Shown: positions 55,594 to 63,826, counted from the first letter of the stretch. The stretch: 64,000 bases of DNA from an uncultured Aquimarina sp. (GCF_947492405.1 NZ_CANLMP010000002.1:868001-932000), one strand, 5' to 3'. Translations and numbers: made by a program. The notes: generated from the letters alone by a model not told the origin.

Positions 55594-56481
55594 CTATGAC
55601 ACCTTATTCTTAAACTTTCTAATTCCCCACGCTACTTTATAAGTTCTATAGAGTAGATCATAAATTACCATTTCGTGTAAGCGATTTTTGGATCTAAATA
55701 ACCTATTCATAAGCATATGAATATAACTACCCATCATATCATCTAATTCGGGTTTACTCACAACGGATAAAATCTTTCTAATTAAAACTTCACTATGCTT
55801 ACTCTTTTCTGCTAAAACATCAATAATAGGCGCATAATCAGCATCCGTTTCTCTTTCAAAATTTAAAAAACTCTTAATCTTATCATGCTCATTCCTGAAT
55901 TTTTTATCTAGTTGCTTTTTTAGGCCTTTATTCATACCAAATTCGGCTCCAAAACCAAGTTTTAATCGTTCCATTAAAGCCATTTTTTCATCTTCTTTAT
56001 ACCCAAAATCCTGTAGCTGTTGATCTATTGCTCTTGTTGCAAACAACCATCTTAGTTCTTCTCCTTCATCTCCATCAATCATATCCAAAAAATCTACGAT
56101 CATCTTACTGTCCAGAAAAAATAATTCTTCTGACTCGCTCATAGTTTTTACTCCATAACGCTCTATTTCTCTCTGATATGTATCTAGCTGTATTTTCCAG
56201 ATCAGATCTTCGTCAGAAAACTCTTTAAGCGAAGCATATAAAGCATTAATAACTCCAGCCACATTCTCAGGATTCTCATAATGGAATCTAACTCTAATAT
56301 GGTGTTTTGGGTCGTTATACCGAATGAAAAACCATTTATCAATGATATCATTTTCTAATAAATTCATTGCAGTAGGTTTAATAATATCTGTCAGAACCAA
56401 ATCTGAGGTTTTAGGCCCAGTATATATTTTATAATATAACCATTCACTACCCACTATAAAAGATCTTTGTACGTCCATCAT
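55594..56481 (-). CDS. lanB: Lantibiotic dehydratase, elimination subunit (SpaB_C, thiopeptide type)
   Basis: A 295-residue protein matching the C-terminal elimination domain of class I lantibiotic dehydratases. It has the family motifs SEWLYYKIYTGPKTSD near the N-terminus, WFFIRYNDPKHHIRVRF (about 50-66), and TYQREIERYG (about 105-114). It removes glutamate from glutamylated Ser/Thr to leave dehydro residues. The start overlaps the stop of the upstream lanB N-domain gene (TAATG), so the two split halves are made together. It is the last gene of the biosynthetic unit. Confidence 0.9.
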   Translation of the reverse strand: MMDVQRSFIVGSEWLYYKIYTGPKTSDLVLTDIIKPTAMNLLENDIIDKWFFIRYNDPKHHIRVRFHYENPENVAGVINALYASLKEFSDEDLIWKIQLDTYQREIERYGVKTMSESEELFFLDSKMIVDFLDMIDGDEGEELRWLFATRAIDQQLQDFGYKEDEKMALMERLKLGFGAEFGMNKGLKKQLDKKFRNEHDKIKSFLNFERETDADYAPIIDVLAEKSKHSEVLIRKILSVVSKPELDDMMGSYIHMLMNRLFRSKNRLHEMVIYDLLYRTYKVAWGIRKFKNKVS

Positions 56482-58715
56482 TAATTCTGCAAATTTTTTA
56501 ATTTCTTTTCATTATAAAACGACATAACAATTTGATTTGTATATCCTTTTTCTCCTTCTTTTATCAAACTCTCATTGACATGCAAAAACTCTTTAAGTTT
56601 AAATCTACTTCTCTTTTTTACAGTATTCAATAACATTTTTATAGAGGTAGTATTTTTAGAGTTAATTAGCAATTCATTATCGCCATCTACCAGAAGTACA
56701 AACTGTGGTAAACTTTTAGTATCCACAAAGTTCTCCAATTCTTTATAAAATTGATTTTCATCATTCAGATTATTTAATAAAGGTTGTATTTCGGATGATG
56801 AAATATTCCAAATTGCATTAGAGAATATAATATCTTTATATTCTACTCTTGGTAAAAAATCATACTCTTCGGCAAATGGTCCCCAATCAAAGGCAATACC
56901 TCCTCTCTGGTTTTGCGTTTGCATATTCGCTAAAAACTGATAAATCGGCAGTGCGTTACTTGAATAGTTATGTGCATTGGTTAAATGTGGGATCACTTCT
57001 TTATCGAACTTTTTAGACCTCAATATCACCTTCCCGTTAGGGCTAGCCGAAATCATTAGATCATCTAATAAAAGTTGTTGTTCATCATTCAGAATAGACT
57101 TTGCCAGATATGGGATTTCATATTTTCTAAAACTGGGTCTCATCAAAATATTTCCGACTCGAGACTCTGGCAAATGCACAATTTCTGCAAGAATTTTGTC
57201 AGGATTTAACTTTGTTTCTAGATCGATTATTTCTTTTGTATAAATATCTAAATCTTTGTCTCCATGACAAAAGCGTCCTAAAAGGTTTGCGGCACTTGAG
57301 CCTCCACAGCTAGACATCGTAATTTTTTCGACTCCATCTACCTCTACCAATTCTATCATAGAAGAAATAGTATCCGGTAAATCTTCCCAATTTTCCTCGA
57401 AACCATTAAAATCTTTGTCTGTTAATACCAAAGTACTCTGCTGTTCCTTAATACAGGCTAGCAATCTTTTATTAAGTACTGCATGTATTGGAGACCATCT
57501 AACATCTCTTATAGCTGTTTTTTCTCTTTTGAATGGTAGTACAAGATCATCAATTATTTGACTTACATCTCCCGAATCTTTATCCTGCAAGAACCCAATT
57601 CCAAGTTCTACATCGAGTGCTTTTGATAAAGAGACTTCTCTACTCTCGTATCGCTCATAAAACGCTGTTTTAAATCTGGAATTAAGTGTTTCTTTTGGTG
57701 GTAATGTAAGTTTATTAAGTAATGATAATCCTTTCTTTATCTTCCTTACGGTTTCGTGACTAATTGTATTCGTTTCTAAAGAAAGGTTCATGTCTGTCTG
57801 AAACATATACTTCAATTCGAAACCGGTACCTAATTTCTTTAAAGATTCACTAAGATCGATGTATTCCTTTGCTGGGTTTCCTATATTTTTATCTATCCGC
57901 TGCAATGTTAATTGTACACTTTCTAGCTCAGAAATGATTTGTTCAGTTCCCGATAGTTTTTTAAGAACCGGTATTATCTGATCTAAAAATTCGGGCCCAG
58001 AAACAGATGGTTCTAACTCACTAATCAACAATTGACTTTCTACTAATTGATCTATAAATCCAGATGCTTCTTCATGACTAATTTCATCATCTACCAATAA
58101 TTCTGCTAACTCATAGAGTTGAGATCCCTTTCTGGCTTCAGAAAGCACTTTTTGTAAATACTCAGAATCTTCTACCGCTACGATATGATGTACTCTTCTA
58201 CTTTCTACATAGGTATACTCTACATATCTGAGTTGCTTACCAGCTTTATAAATACTGGTATTAGGGTAAAAAAGAAGTTGATCCCGAATCATTTTATCTT
58301 TAACAATATCCTGAGATAGCGCTACCAGATAATTCATATCCAATCGGGTATGACGATTGTTTTTTGATTTATCCAAAAGTTCAATGCTCGTAATATCCGA
58401 AAAACTTCCAACCGCTGTTCCTGCAAATAGACCAAAAGGCGTACAACGTGAGGACATTCTGCTAATGTATTTTAATACAGAATACATCATACGATCTGAC
58501 GCTGCCTTTTCTCTGATATCGCCTTTCAACCACTTTTCGAATTCCTGATATAAAGAAGGTGATGCTAAAAAAATAGCTTCTTTGATAATTTTATCAGAAC
58601 AGACTTGTTTTAGCTCTTCTTCTTTTAGTGTTTTATTTTGAGTAAGCTCTTTATAGAATGAAAAGGAAAATAGAGGAGTACGTAAAACGTATTTCGGGAA
58701 ATTTTTATAGCCCAT
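56481..58715 (-). CDS. lanB: Lantibiotic dehydratase, glutamylation subunit (Lant_dehydr_N)
   Basis: A 744-residue protein matching the N-terminal domain of LanB. It shows LRTPLFSFSFYKEL at the N-terminus and RMSSRCTPFGLFAG (about 86-99), the family's conserved R-x-S-S-R-x-T-P-F-G-L-F-x-G. A mid-protein Gly-rich region (SCGGSSAANLLGRFCH) and FDWGPFAEEYDFLPRVEYKDII near the C-terminus also fit. It uses glutamyl-tRNA to activate Ser/Thr in the precursor peptide. Full LanB is about 1000 residues; here the elimination part is a separate downstream gene. It lies 20 bp after lanC. Confidence 0.92.
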   Translation of the reverse strand: MGYKNFPKYVLRTPLFSFSFYKELTQNKTLKEEELKQVCSDKIIKEAIFLASPSLYQEFEKWLKGDIREKAASDRMMYSVLKYISRMSSRCTPFGLFAGTAVGSFSDITSIELLDKSKNNRHTRLDMNYLVALSQDIVKDKMIRDQLLFYPNTSIYKAGKQLRYVEYTYVESRRVHHIVAVEDSEYLQKVLSEARKGSQLYELAELLVDDEISHEEASGFIDQLVESQLLISELEPSVSGPEFLDQIIPVLKKLSGTEQIISELESVQLTLQRIDKNIGNPAKEYIDLSESLKKLGTGFELKYMFQTDMNLSLETNTISHETVRKIKKGLSLLNKLTLPPKETLNSRFKTAFYERYESREVSLSKALDVELGIGFLQDKDSGDVSQIIDDLVLPFKREKTAIRDVRWSPIHAVLNKRLLACIKEQQSTLVLTDKDFNGFEENWEDLPDTISSMIELVEVDGVEKITMSSCGGSSAANLLGRFCHGDKDLDIYTKEIIDLETKLNPDKILAEIVHLPESRVGNILMRPSFRKYEIPYLAKSILNDEQQLLLDDLMISASPNGKVILRSKKFDKEVIPHLTNAHNYSSNALPIYQFLANMQTQNQRGGIAFDWGPFAEEYDFLPRVEYKDIIFSNAIWNISSSEIQPLLNNLNDENQFYKELENFVDTKSLPQFVLLVDGDNELLINSKNTTSIKMLLNTVKKRSRFKLKEFLHVNESLIKEGEKGYTNQIVMSFYNEKKLKNLQN

Positions 58716-58735
58716 AGTTTTTTCGCTAGGTAAGA

Positions 58736-59950
58736 TTAGTTAATCATTAAACATTGGTTCCATTGATTTTCTGATGGTGCTAAATAGGAAATCATGGATA
58801 AACCTATTCCAGCTATTCCTTCTAATAAATTAGCTTCATTTTTCCATTCTTCCTGATCACCTCTCCATTGTTTGTATCCTGCGTAACCGTCTTTATATGT
58901 ATCCATTTTTAGTGCTTCTTCCATCCAAAAATCTGCTGTTTCTTTAAATATTAATTCTTTAGTTTCTTTATACATATAATTAAACATAGTGATGATTCCA
59001 AACACGCCATGGCATAAACCTGTATCATTTATTCTTGCCTCTTCAACATCTCTTCTTTTGGTAGAATTTTTTAACGTCTGTATAGCTAATTCTTTATATT
59101 CACCATTATCTAATGCCTTGCCTGCCTTCCAAAGTGAAATCCCCATTCCTAAATCTCCATAACACCAAGCCAATCTGCTATTGGTGTATTTTTCCATTTC
59201 GGGGTACACCCAACTAGGAAAAAAAGAACTTTGGCTTTCTCCAGGATATTTATAACTGATTATAAAATCTACTGCACCAATTAATAAATCTTTTACATAC
59301 TCCTGGAAATCCTGATATTGGTACAATCTACTTAAAAAATTAATGACACTTGCCATTCCGTGTGACAAACTTAAATTAGTGCCATGAAGATTATCTTTCT
59401 TGTGTAACTCGTACTTCCAGAAAACTCCTCGTTCATTCGTATGCGAGCTCTTCCTGAGTGCTTTGATAAGCTGGAAAAGATATTCTTTATACTGATGTCT
59501 TAAGGGCTCTGATGCTGTATTTTGATATCTCTTTAAAAAATAATACCCATACCCTATTGCTCCGTGTAAAAAATCAAAATATTCATTCTTAATATCGGAT
59601 TCCATGGATTCTAAAAGGTAATTATCTAAGTCGGATAAAAGTTCATCATTGTCAATATCGATAAACTCTTCTTCATTTAACAACTCTAATACCCATCCTG
59701 CCCCTGCAATACCTGTACAAAAAGTAGGAAAAGAATATCCATCATTCATACGTTGTATAGTTTCTGATATAACGGCTACCCCTATGTCTGCAATTTGTTC
59801 ATCCTCTACAAAACGTGCATAATAAAACTGAAAAAGTGAGATACCAGAAATACCAGACAAAACTCCTAGATGTTCTTTATCTGCATAATTTTCTTTTAAA
59901 ATATGATGTATTTCTTTTAATTTTTCTTTTAAAATTTCGGTCGTATTCAT
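58736..59950 (-). CDS. lanC: LanC-type lanthionine cyclase
   Basis: A 404-residue LanC homologue with an alpha/alpha toroid. The zinc ligands are Cys263 (AWCYGDLGMG), Cys313 and His314 (GLCHGVFG), and a conserved SHGMASV motif carries His197. It adds Cys thiols to dehydro residues to form lanthionine rings. It is the first of three genes in a minus-strand unit lanC-lanB(N)-lanB(C), with 20 bp to the next gene. A weak promoter-like TTTTG, then TAATTTTT lies upstream near 60044-60021. Confidence 0.92.
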   Translation of the reverse strand: MNTTEILKEKLKEIHHILKENYADKEHLGVLSGISGISLFQFYYARFVEDEQIADIGVAVISETIQRMNDGYSFPTFCTGIAGAGWVLELLNEEEFIDIDNDELLSDLDNYLLESMESDIKNEYFDFLHGAIGYGYYFLKRYQNTASEPLRHQYKEYLFQLIKALRKSSHTNERGVFWKYELHKKDNLHGTNLSLSHGMASVINFLSRLYQYQDFQEYVKDLLIGAVDFIISYKYPGESQSSFFPSWVYPEMEKYTNSRLAWCYGDLGMGISLWKAGKALDNGEYKELAIQTLKNSTKRRDVEEARINDTGLCHGVFGIITMFNYMYKETKELIFKETADFWMEEALKMDTYKDGYAGYKQWRGDQEEWKNEANLLEGIAGIGLSMISYLAPSENQWNQCLMIN

Positions 59951-60322
59951 TGAAGATTAATTCATTTTATTTCATTGGTGGTCTAATGTAGCACCTAATT
60001 AGAGAAATGAAAAATTATATGACCCTATATTGGACAAAATGAGGAGAAAGCTCTTTAAAAAAGAAGTATATTATGATTATCAGATATCTTTTATTTGCAT
60101 AAAAACGTTTATCGAAAACTATATCCAGAAAATTCTATATAGAGATAAACAGCATACAAAACGAATAGATGACTAAGCGAGGAATTTTTCTAAGAAATCA
60201 TTTTTAATCAGATATTATAAGATGTTATTATCATTTTCAGGTTATTGGTTTTAAAATTTCCCTACGAATAGATCGTAGGGAAACAGAAATTATTTTGATT
60301 ATAATATTACGGTAACTATTTC
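59951..60322. other. Intergenic region between precursor 60323 and lanC
   Basis: About 372 bp without a gene that I can support. It contains the terminator of the precursor gene (60257-60283), so lanC is probably expressed from its own promoter in the remaining part. Confidence 0.5.
60257..60283 (-). terminator. Terminator of precursor gene 60323
   Basis: TTTCCCTACGA and TCGTAGGGAAA form an 11-bp perfect stem with a 5-nt loop, 40 bp after the precursor stop, with a T-rich run following on the minus strand. Confidence 0.75.
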
Positions 60323-60508
60323 TTATTTAGCCACACATCCTATTCCTCCTTCCCAAATAGGCACTGAATTACATAATGCATTTGTAGCATTCGGTCCTCC
60401 ACAACCAAAGGACATAGTACCTGTTACACTTCCTCCTTTAATATTCTTAAGATTCAGATTACTAATCGTTTGTTTGTTAAGCTCTAAATTTTTTAATGAT
60501 TTTTTCAT
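60323..60508 (-). CDS. lanA: Class I lanthipeptide precursor (61 aa)
   Basis: A 61-residue precursor. The leader MKKSLKNLELNKQTISNLNL ends in KNIKGG and fits the Bacteroidota class I pattern (K-x-L-x-L-x-K-x-T-I-x-x-L). The core of 35 residues (SVTGTMSFGCGG... to GCVAK) holds three Cys and several Ser/Thr, so lanthionine rings are feasible. It has the conserved upstream element at 60528-60560 with a flanking 8-bp inverted repeat, and its own terminator at 60257-60283. The leader is nearly identical to that of 63154, but the cores differ. Gly-Gly cleavage is expected; no peptidase is in the window. Confidence 0.88.
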   Translation of the reverse strand: MKKSLKNLELNKQTISNLNLKNIKGGSVTGTMSFGCGGPNATNALCNSVPIWEGGIGCVAK

Positions 60509-60527
60509 GATATGAAATTTAAAAATG

Positions 60528-60591
60528 CACCTACTCTATACTAAGGTTTTCGGCTTCCCCTTATCAAATCCTGATAGGACTAAAGTAGGTG
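60528..60591 (-). promoter_or_regulatory. Conserved peptide-gene upstream element, copy B, with flanking inverted repeat
   Basis: Read on the minus strand: TTTGATAAGGGGAAGCC, then GAAAACCTTAGTAT, then AGAGTAGGTG, ending 20 nt before the precursor ATG. In this copy the end AGTAGGTG (plus-strand CACCTACT at 60528-60535) pairs perfectly with CACCTACT (plus-strand AGTAGGTG at 60584-60591), enclosing the element. It may be a structured leader or an operator. Confidence 0.7.
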
Positions 60592-60617
60592 ACAACTTAG
60601 AAGCTTAAAAACTAAAA

Positions 60618-60643
60618 CTCCGCAGTTTGTTCAAACTGCGGAG
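60618..60643 (-). terminator. Terminator of precursor gene 60700
   Basis: CTCCGCAGTTTG and CAAACTGCGGAG form a perfect 12-bp stem with a 2-nt loop, 56 bp after the stop of the minus-strand peptide gene. A T-rich run follows on that strand. Confidence 0.8.
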
Positions 60644-60699
60644 CTAAATTTGGTGTGTTAAAAATTTGTATTTATTGTTAGAAAATTACACTCTAATAG

Positions 60700-60855
60700 T
60701 TAATACGTATCACTATCATTACATTTAATATAAGTATTATCGAAATTTACAGTAGAAACACTACTGCCCCCTTGTACTTGAATCATTTCTGATGTTGTTA
60801 TCCTAGCTATAGTAAGCTTTTTCAGCGTAATTGTGTTTGTTTTTTTGCTTTTCAT
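60700..60855 (-). CDS. Probable lanthipeptide precursor with GG leader (51 aa)
   Basis: A 51-residue peptide that begins MKSKKTNTITLKKLTIARIT, with the leader ending in IQVQGG. The LKKLTIARI segment fits a LanB-type leader. The 21-residue core begins SSVSTVNFDN and has a cluster of Ser/Thr before a single Cys (IKCNDSDTY), allowing one lanthionine ring. It lies just downstream of the TPR/AraC regulator on the same strand (151 bp) and is followed by a strong terminator. It lacks the shared upstream element. Confidence 0.75.
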   Translation of the reverse strand: MKSKKTNTITLKKLTIARITTSEMIQVQGGSSVSTVNFDNTYIKCNDSDTY

Positions 60856-61006
60856 AAGTTTAAAATTTGCGTGTTTATTATATATCTAAATGGCATGGAA
60901 AAATATCCTACCATTCATTAAACGAAATATACTCCTTATGTTTTCTTATTCATAACGAACAAACCTCAAATTGTCTAATTTGCGTCTCTTCGACAGCAAA
61001 AAAAAG

Positions 61007-62740
61007 TCACGTATACTCGGTTGCTAATTTTTCTATATTCTTGATATAATAGGATGGATTAAGCCCGGTTCTTGCTCTAAAATGTTTCGTAAATGAATTG
61101 TCACTTTTATAGCCAATCTCAGTGGCTATTGACGTAATCGAAAAAGATCTAAACTTTTTATCTTTTTTTAATCGTTTAAGTACATACTCAATTCTCAGAT
61201 CATTGATATACTCATTAAAATTTTTCATTTTATAAGTACTAATAATCTTGGATAAATAGGTCGCATTACTTTTCACCTTTTTCGCCATTCCTCTAAGGTT
61301 GCAATCTGATTTCAAGAAATATTCCTGTTCCTCTAATCTTTCTAATTTTTGTAGTATACTATTAACTTTTTGATCATCGATATTTAATTCTTTTACCAGC
61401 ATCTTGCCACTTTTCATTGTTTCTTTAGCTTCTAGCTGTTCTATTTTTTCAACTAATTGGACAAACGTATTTTTACTCTTTTGCTGCTTTTTTAAATATA
61501 CACCTACCATGCCTATAAGAAGTATACAAATGATAATCAAAACACTACTTGTTACATATTTATTTCTGCTTTCTTTTATCATTTCATCTTGTAAAACACC
61601 TATCTGTGACTCTAATTCTCGAGCTTCTTTCTTATAAATTTTATTTACTGTCTTGTCCTTATTTATTTGATAATATTTGTTCAGTCTAACATATTCGTCA
61701 TTCCAGAATAGTGCTTGTTCGTACTCCTTTTTCGCTCTATAACAATTGGCTAACAATAAGTGCAATTGAATTACTGGCGCTTTGTTTTTATCACTTTCTT
61801 TTATAACATCAATACTTTTACGTGCATACGTGATTGCTTGATCATACTTCTTCTGTTGATAATAACAGCTAGCCATAAAATAGTTAGTATTCACTGTTGG
61901 GTAAAATTTGCTTTCAACCTCTTCTGTCGATAAAATCTCTTCAGACTTGATTAGATACTCGAGTGCTTTAGGGTAATTCTTTTGATAATAGAAAACCATT
62001 CCTTTTTTTATGTATAAATCGAGTAGCCCTATTTTAAAGTCAATACGTTCACTGATCTCAATTCCTTTATCTGCATAATACAAGACTTCATCATACATTT
62101 CTTTAGCTAGATATACATCATTAATAGTTGTATATACGCGTACATGATTTTCGCTGTTTACAAATGAAGTACGGTGAATGGTTTTAAGCATATGATCAGA
62201 TATTTCAATGGCTTTGTCTAGCTGATTCATTCTTGCTAATACTACGATAAGCCCAGATTTAGCGATCATTTCTCGATCAATATCTCCTATCATATTTGCG
62301 ATATCTATAGCTGCATAATATGAATCCAATGCCTGTTGGTTATCTCCTTCTAGTAGATACATATTCCCTTTTAAACTATATGCTTTTCCTAATTCTTTTA
62401 ATTGGTTTTTTGCTTTCGCGATTTGTATCGTTTTATCCAAATATTGTAAGCTTTTTGGATGCGCTGCTTTATAATAGAAAAAAAGACCTATGTCATAATA
62501 TTTTTCTGCAAGATTACCATCTGAATATCGATTGGTCAAAAGTGCTTTTTCATAGATCCCGGTTTCTTCTGGATATGTTTTTTTTATTAATTCTACTAGT
62601 TCTTCGGCGGTTTTGTATCGTAAACTATCGGGAATTACTGTTGATTGTTCTTGCCCGTATGTTTTTGTTATTGAAAAAACGGATGCAAATACATAAAGAA
62701 GTACATATTTAGGTATGCATCTTTTAACAAAAGAAATCAT
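61007..62740 (-). CDS. TPR-transmembrane-AraC regulator in the lanthipeptide locus
   Basis: From the ATG at 62740 the protein is 577 residues: a signal peptide (ISFVKRCIPKYVLLYVFASV, ending TYGQ), TPR repeats (about 35-360), one transmembrane helix (about 395-415, SVLIIICILLIGMVGVYL), and a C-terminal AraC helix-turn-helix (ITSIATEIGYKSDNSFTKHF..TGLNPSYYIKN). A TTG at 62767 would extend it by nine residues. It is a paralogue of 5442-7193, most alike in the DNA-binding end (NDLRI, GYK, SFSKYF versus SFTKHF). It sits between peptide genes and is probably their regulator. Confidence 0.88.
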   Translation of the reverse strand: MISFVKRCIPKYVLLYVFASVFSITKTYGQEQSTVIPDSLRYKTAEELVELIKKTYPEETGIYEKALLTNRYSDGNLAEKYYDIGLFFYYKAAHPKSLQYLDKTIQIAKAKNQLKELGKAYSLKGNMYLLEGDNQQALDSYYAAIDIANMIGDIDREMIAKSGLIVVLARMNQLDKAIEISDHMLKTIHRTSFVNSENHVRVYTTINDVYLAKEMYDEVLYYADKGIEISERIDFKIGLLDLYIKKGMVFYYQKNYPKALEYLIKSEEILSTEEVESKFYPTVNTNYFMASCYYQQKKYDQAITYARKSIDVIKESDKNKAPVIQLHLLLANCYRAKKEYEQALFWNDEYVRLNKYYQINKDKTVNKIYKKEARELESQIGVLQDEMIKESRNKYVTSSVLIIICILLIGMVGVYLKKQQKSKNTFVQLVEKIEQLEAKETMKSGKMLVKELNIDDQKVNSILQKLERLEEQEYFLKSDCNLRGMAKKVKSNATYLSKIISTYKMKNFNEYINDLRIEYVLKRLKKDKKFRSFSITSIATEIGYKSDNSFTKHFRARTGLNPSYYIKNIEKLATEYT

Positions 62741-62858
62741 TTGAATCAATATTATGTGATGATCCAAATGTAATAATTACTTTCTTAAAAAGAGTTTATT
62801 AGATCAATTACGGTATTTTTCGTATTGTAATCAAGACCTAACGAGATAATCACTTAAA

Positions 62859-62891
62859 GAAAAGACTCTCCACTTATTGAAGAATCTTTTC
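62859..62891 (-). terminator. Probable terminator of peptide gene 62918
   Basis: GAAAAGACTCT and AGAATCTTTTC pair over 11 positions with one mismatch around an 11-nt loop, 27 bp after the minus-strand stop. The minus-strand sequence beyond is T-rich. Confidence 0.45.
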
Positions 62892-62917
62892 TAAAAAACA
62901 TAAAATGTATTATGGCA

Positions 62918-63055
62918 TTAATGCATATGTATAGGTTGGCAATCAGGACCTCCCAACCAAATGCAGTGTGGATAATTGTTTCCTCCTTTTACAGATTGTT
63001 GCTTTTTCTTATCTATAATTGAGACACTATTCATCTCTAAAATTTTATCTAACAT
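62918..63055 (-). CDS. GG-leader peptide without Ser/Thr in the core (45 aa)
   Basis: A 45-residue peptide: leader MLDKILEMNSVSIIDKKKQQ ending SVKGG, and core NNYPHCIWLGGPDCQPIHMH. The core has two Cys, three His and three Pro, but no Ser or Thr, so LanB has nothing to dehydrate. The leader is of the same type as that of 63517 (MLxxILE..V...QQS). It carries conserved element copy D, 17 nt upstream. A disulfide loop or a metal-binding peptide is more likely than a lanthipeptide. Confidence 0.75.
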   Translation of the reverse strand: MLDKILEMNSVSIIDKKKQQSVKGGNNYPHCIWLGGPDCQPIHMH

Positions 63056-63071
63056 ATCTAAGTGTTTTAAG

Positions 63072-63127
63072 TACCTACTCTATTATAAGGTTTTCGGTTT
63101 TCCCTTATCAAAATGGATTGTCGACAT
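63072..63127 (-). promoter_or_regulatory. Conserved peptide-gene upstream element, copy D
   Basis: Read on the minus strand: ATGTCGACAATCC, then ATTTTGATAAGGG, then AAAACCGAAAACC, then TTATAATAGAGTAGGTA. It differs from copy E (63716-63773) by three substitutions and a 2-nt insertion. It ends 17 nt before the ATG at 63055. Confidence 0.8.
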
Positions 63128-63153
63128 TACTTTTCAGAAAATCTGAAACTCAA

Positions 63154-63336
63154 TTAATGTCTTATGCAAACTGGCATTGTACCAGGACCTGTTCGAGCAG
63201 TATTACCACAGGCATTCATTTCTGAAGGCGTACAGGTTATTGCAGAAGTAAAACCGGCTCCTCCTCTAACTTTATTAAGATTTAAATTACTAATCGTTTG
63301 TTTTTTTAGCTCTAAATTCTTTAATGATTTTTTCAT
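63154..63336 (-). CDS. lanA: Class I lanthipeptide precursor (60 aa)
   Basis: A 60-residue precursor whose leader, MKKSLKNLELKKQTISNLNL then NKVRGG, is almost the same as that of 60323. The 34-residue core begins AGFTSAITC and has three Cys and several Ser/Thr well placed for rings (SAITC, SEMNAC, TARTGPGTMPVC). Unlike its twin it has no conserved upstream element; its promoter must lie in the 180 bp to the right. It is a very likely LanBC substrate. Confidence 0.88.
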   Translation of the reverse strand: MKKSLKNLELKKQTISNLNLNKVRGGAGFTSAITCTPSEMNACGNTARTGPGTMPVCIRH

Positions 63337-63516
63337 GATTTAATCGTGTGTTTTTAACTATATTATTGGAAATAAAATGGGATTAACTAAAAAGTGAAAA
63401 ACATATAATCTTTCAGTCTCAATCTATCGAATACCAAATAGGAACTAATAATTAAAAAAAACATAAACTCTATTTAATAACAATAAACTACTTTTTGCGT
63501 GACCTGATTTTTCGGA

Positions 63517-63699
63517 TTAATGTAGTATTTGATAGCACGTTCCATTTGCAGAACAAGTCCCAGTACAAGTCAAAAGACATTCAAAAAATTCTTCGCCTGG
63601 GCAAGTTGAACATCCATCTGGTCCTGCAGCAATAATAGATTGTTGCTCGCTTCTATTTAGTTTTGACACTCCTTTTAATTCTAAAATGTTATTAAGCAT
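63517..63699 (-). CDS. Six-cysteine leader peptide (60 aa)
   Basis: A 60-residue peptide with leader MLNNILELKGVSKLNRSEQQ, then SIIAAG. The expected cleavage site reads Ala-Gly, not Gly-Gly. The core PDGCSTCPGEEF... to ...CYQILH has six Cys spread over about 26 residues and several Ser/Thr. It could hold lanthionines, three disulfides, or both. It carries conserved element copy E, 16 nt upstream. Confidence 0.8.
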   Translation of the reverse strand: MLNNILELKGVSKLNRSEQQSIIAAGPDGCSTCPGEEFFECLLTCTGTCSANGTCYQILH

Positions 63700-63715
63700 A
63701 ATTGTATGTTTTAAC

Positions 63716-63773
63716 TACCTACTCTATTATAAGGTTTTCGGTTTACCCTTTGATCAAAATAGACTGTCGACAT
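63716..63773 (-). promoter_or_regulatory. Conserved peptide-gene upstream element, copy E
   Basis: The longest copy, matching 63072-63127 over nearly its whole length, including the TGTCGACA palindrome at its upstream end and the TTATAATAGAGTAGGTA end. It stands 16 nt before the ATG at 63699. Confidence 0.8.
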
Positions 63774-63826
63774 CGCTTTGATTGTGACACTAAGCTAGAT
63801 TGAAAAAAAGAGGATCAAAAACAAAA

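Noticed and set aside
63337..63516. A further copy of the conserved peptide element upstream of precursor 63154
   Set aside because: The TAACTATATTATTGG stretch resembles part of the element, but the CCGAAAACC block and AGAGTAGGTA end are absent.
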